A stretch of 64,000 nucleotides of DNA from assembly GCA_030704615.1 (NCBI GenBank), contig CM060731.1, forward strand, positions 57,578,756-57,642,755, written 5' to 3'. Each line of letters opens with the position of its first letter. Within the stretch, counting starts at the first letter, position 1. This document shows, piece after piece, positions 63,630 to 64,000 of this stretch. Source of the DNA: Takakia lepidozioides (taxonomy: Eukaryota > Streptophyta > Takakiopsida > Takakiales > Takakiaceae). The translations under genes and the position numbers were made by a program. The notes under the pieces were generated by a model. That model searched no databases, had not been told where the DNA came from, and saw nothing but the letters and a program-made list of their open reading frames with translations.

Positions 63630-64000
63630 TTTGACCAACAGGGGACAACGGCACATTATTAATTAACGAATTTTTGAAATTATATTCTTAAATAAAATAT
63701 TTATTCGCTCAGATACCAAAACACACCCTTACGGGGAATAAGAGTTTGCCTTAGTGCCTATGCTGAATTGCGTTTGCTACTCTCTGTAATCTAACAGGCA
63801 TTCACCTTTTTGCCTCTGTTGTCCCACCATTGACTGGGGTCAAAAAAGTTCATTCCACAGGTTCTCCTCATCTCTGTTACCTGTTTCTGGATACTTTCCT
63901 ATTGTCACTTTGGCAGTATCATGTCAAAGTCACTCCAAACTATCTACTATCTACCCATGACCATCTACCCATGCAGGTTTCTTGTAGCTATCCTTCCACA
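63630..64000. other. Right edge, no gene recognised
   Basis: AT-rich then mixed sequence without an open frame. It may be the 5' region of a gene beyond the window. Confidence 0.35.

Overview
The window looks like nuclear DNA of a land plant, probably a seedless one. The evidence is GT-AG introns, five plant gene families (DYW-type PPR, legume-lectin receptor kinase, HRD3/SEL1L, MYST acetyltransferase, folate-biopterin-type transporter), interstitial CCCTAAA telomere-like runs and much transposon debris. A mitochondrial cox3 fragment inside a transposon reads as cox3 only if many C-to-U edits are assumed. That degree of editing fits lycophytes, ferns or hornworts; the lineage is an inference.

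Layout. 1-345: broken 3' end of a DYW PPR gene. 3371-6106 (+): intact lectin receptor kinase, three exons. 6107-10800: intergenic, with a tandem duplication, a decayed ORF and a dispersed repeat. 10804-18040 (-): complete eight-exon HRD3/SEL1L gene, a partner of the ER-associated degradation ubiquitin ligase. 18560-19560: Ty3-type integrase remnant. 19900-28200: an unusual island. Here a leftward gene with a ParB-like DGNHR motif and a rightward, decayed MULE-type/SWIM transposase flank two tandem arrays (53-bp and 96-bp units) built on the same palindromic core, and a third cluster of that core lies downstream of the transposase. 29120-30098: hAT-type element with terminal inverted repeats and an 8-bp target duplication, carrying the cox3 fragment. 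30233-35921 (+): complete MYST histone acetyltransferase (HAM1/Esa1/TIP60 type). 36000-47500: repeat-rich stretch (SINE-like elements, a foldback hairpin, minisatellites, a 5'-truncated LINE with poly(A), AT-rich DNA with telomere-like runs, a Ty3 gag). 48691-52678 (+): nine-exon acid-lipase-like gene. 53766-59445 (-): nine-exon folate-biopterin-transporter-like gene with one broken splice donor and LINE fragments in two introns. 60060-63220: LINE with ORF1 and endonuclease, cut off at its 3' side. 63340-63560: cluster of ACGTG/G-box motifs.

The host genes are unrelated housekeeping or signalling genes and do not form a pathway. The best candidate for something undescribed is the 19.9-28.2 kb island, which may be a two-gene mobile element whose divergent genes share a palindrome-array control region. 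I worked only from reading the sequence; exon boundaries come from splice consensus, reading phase and family knowledge.
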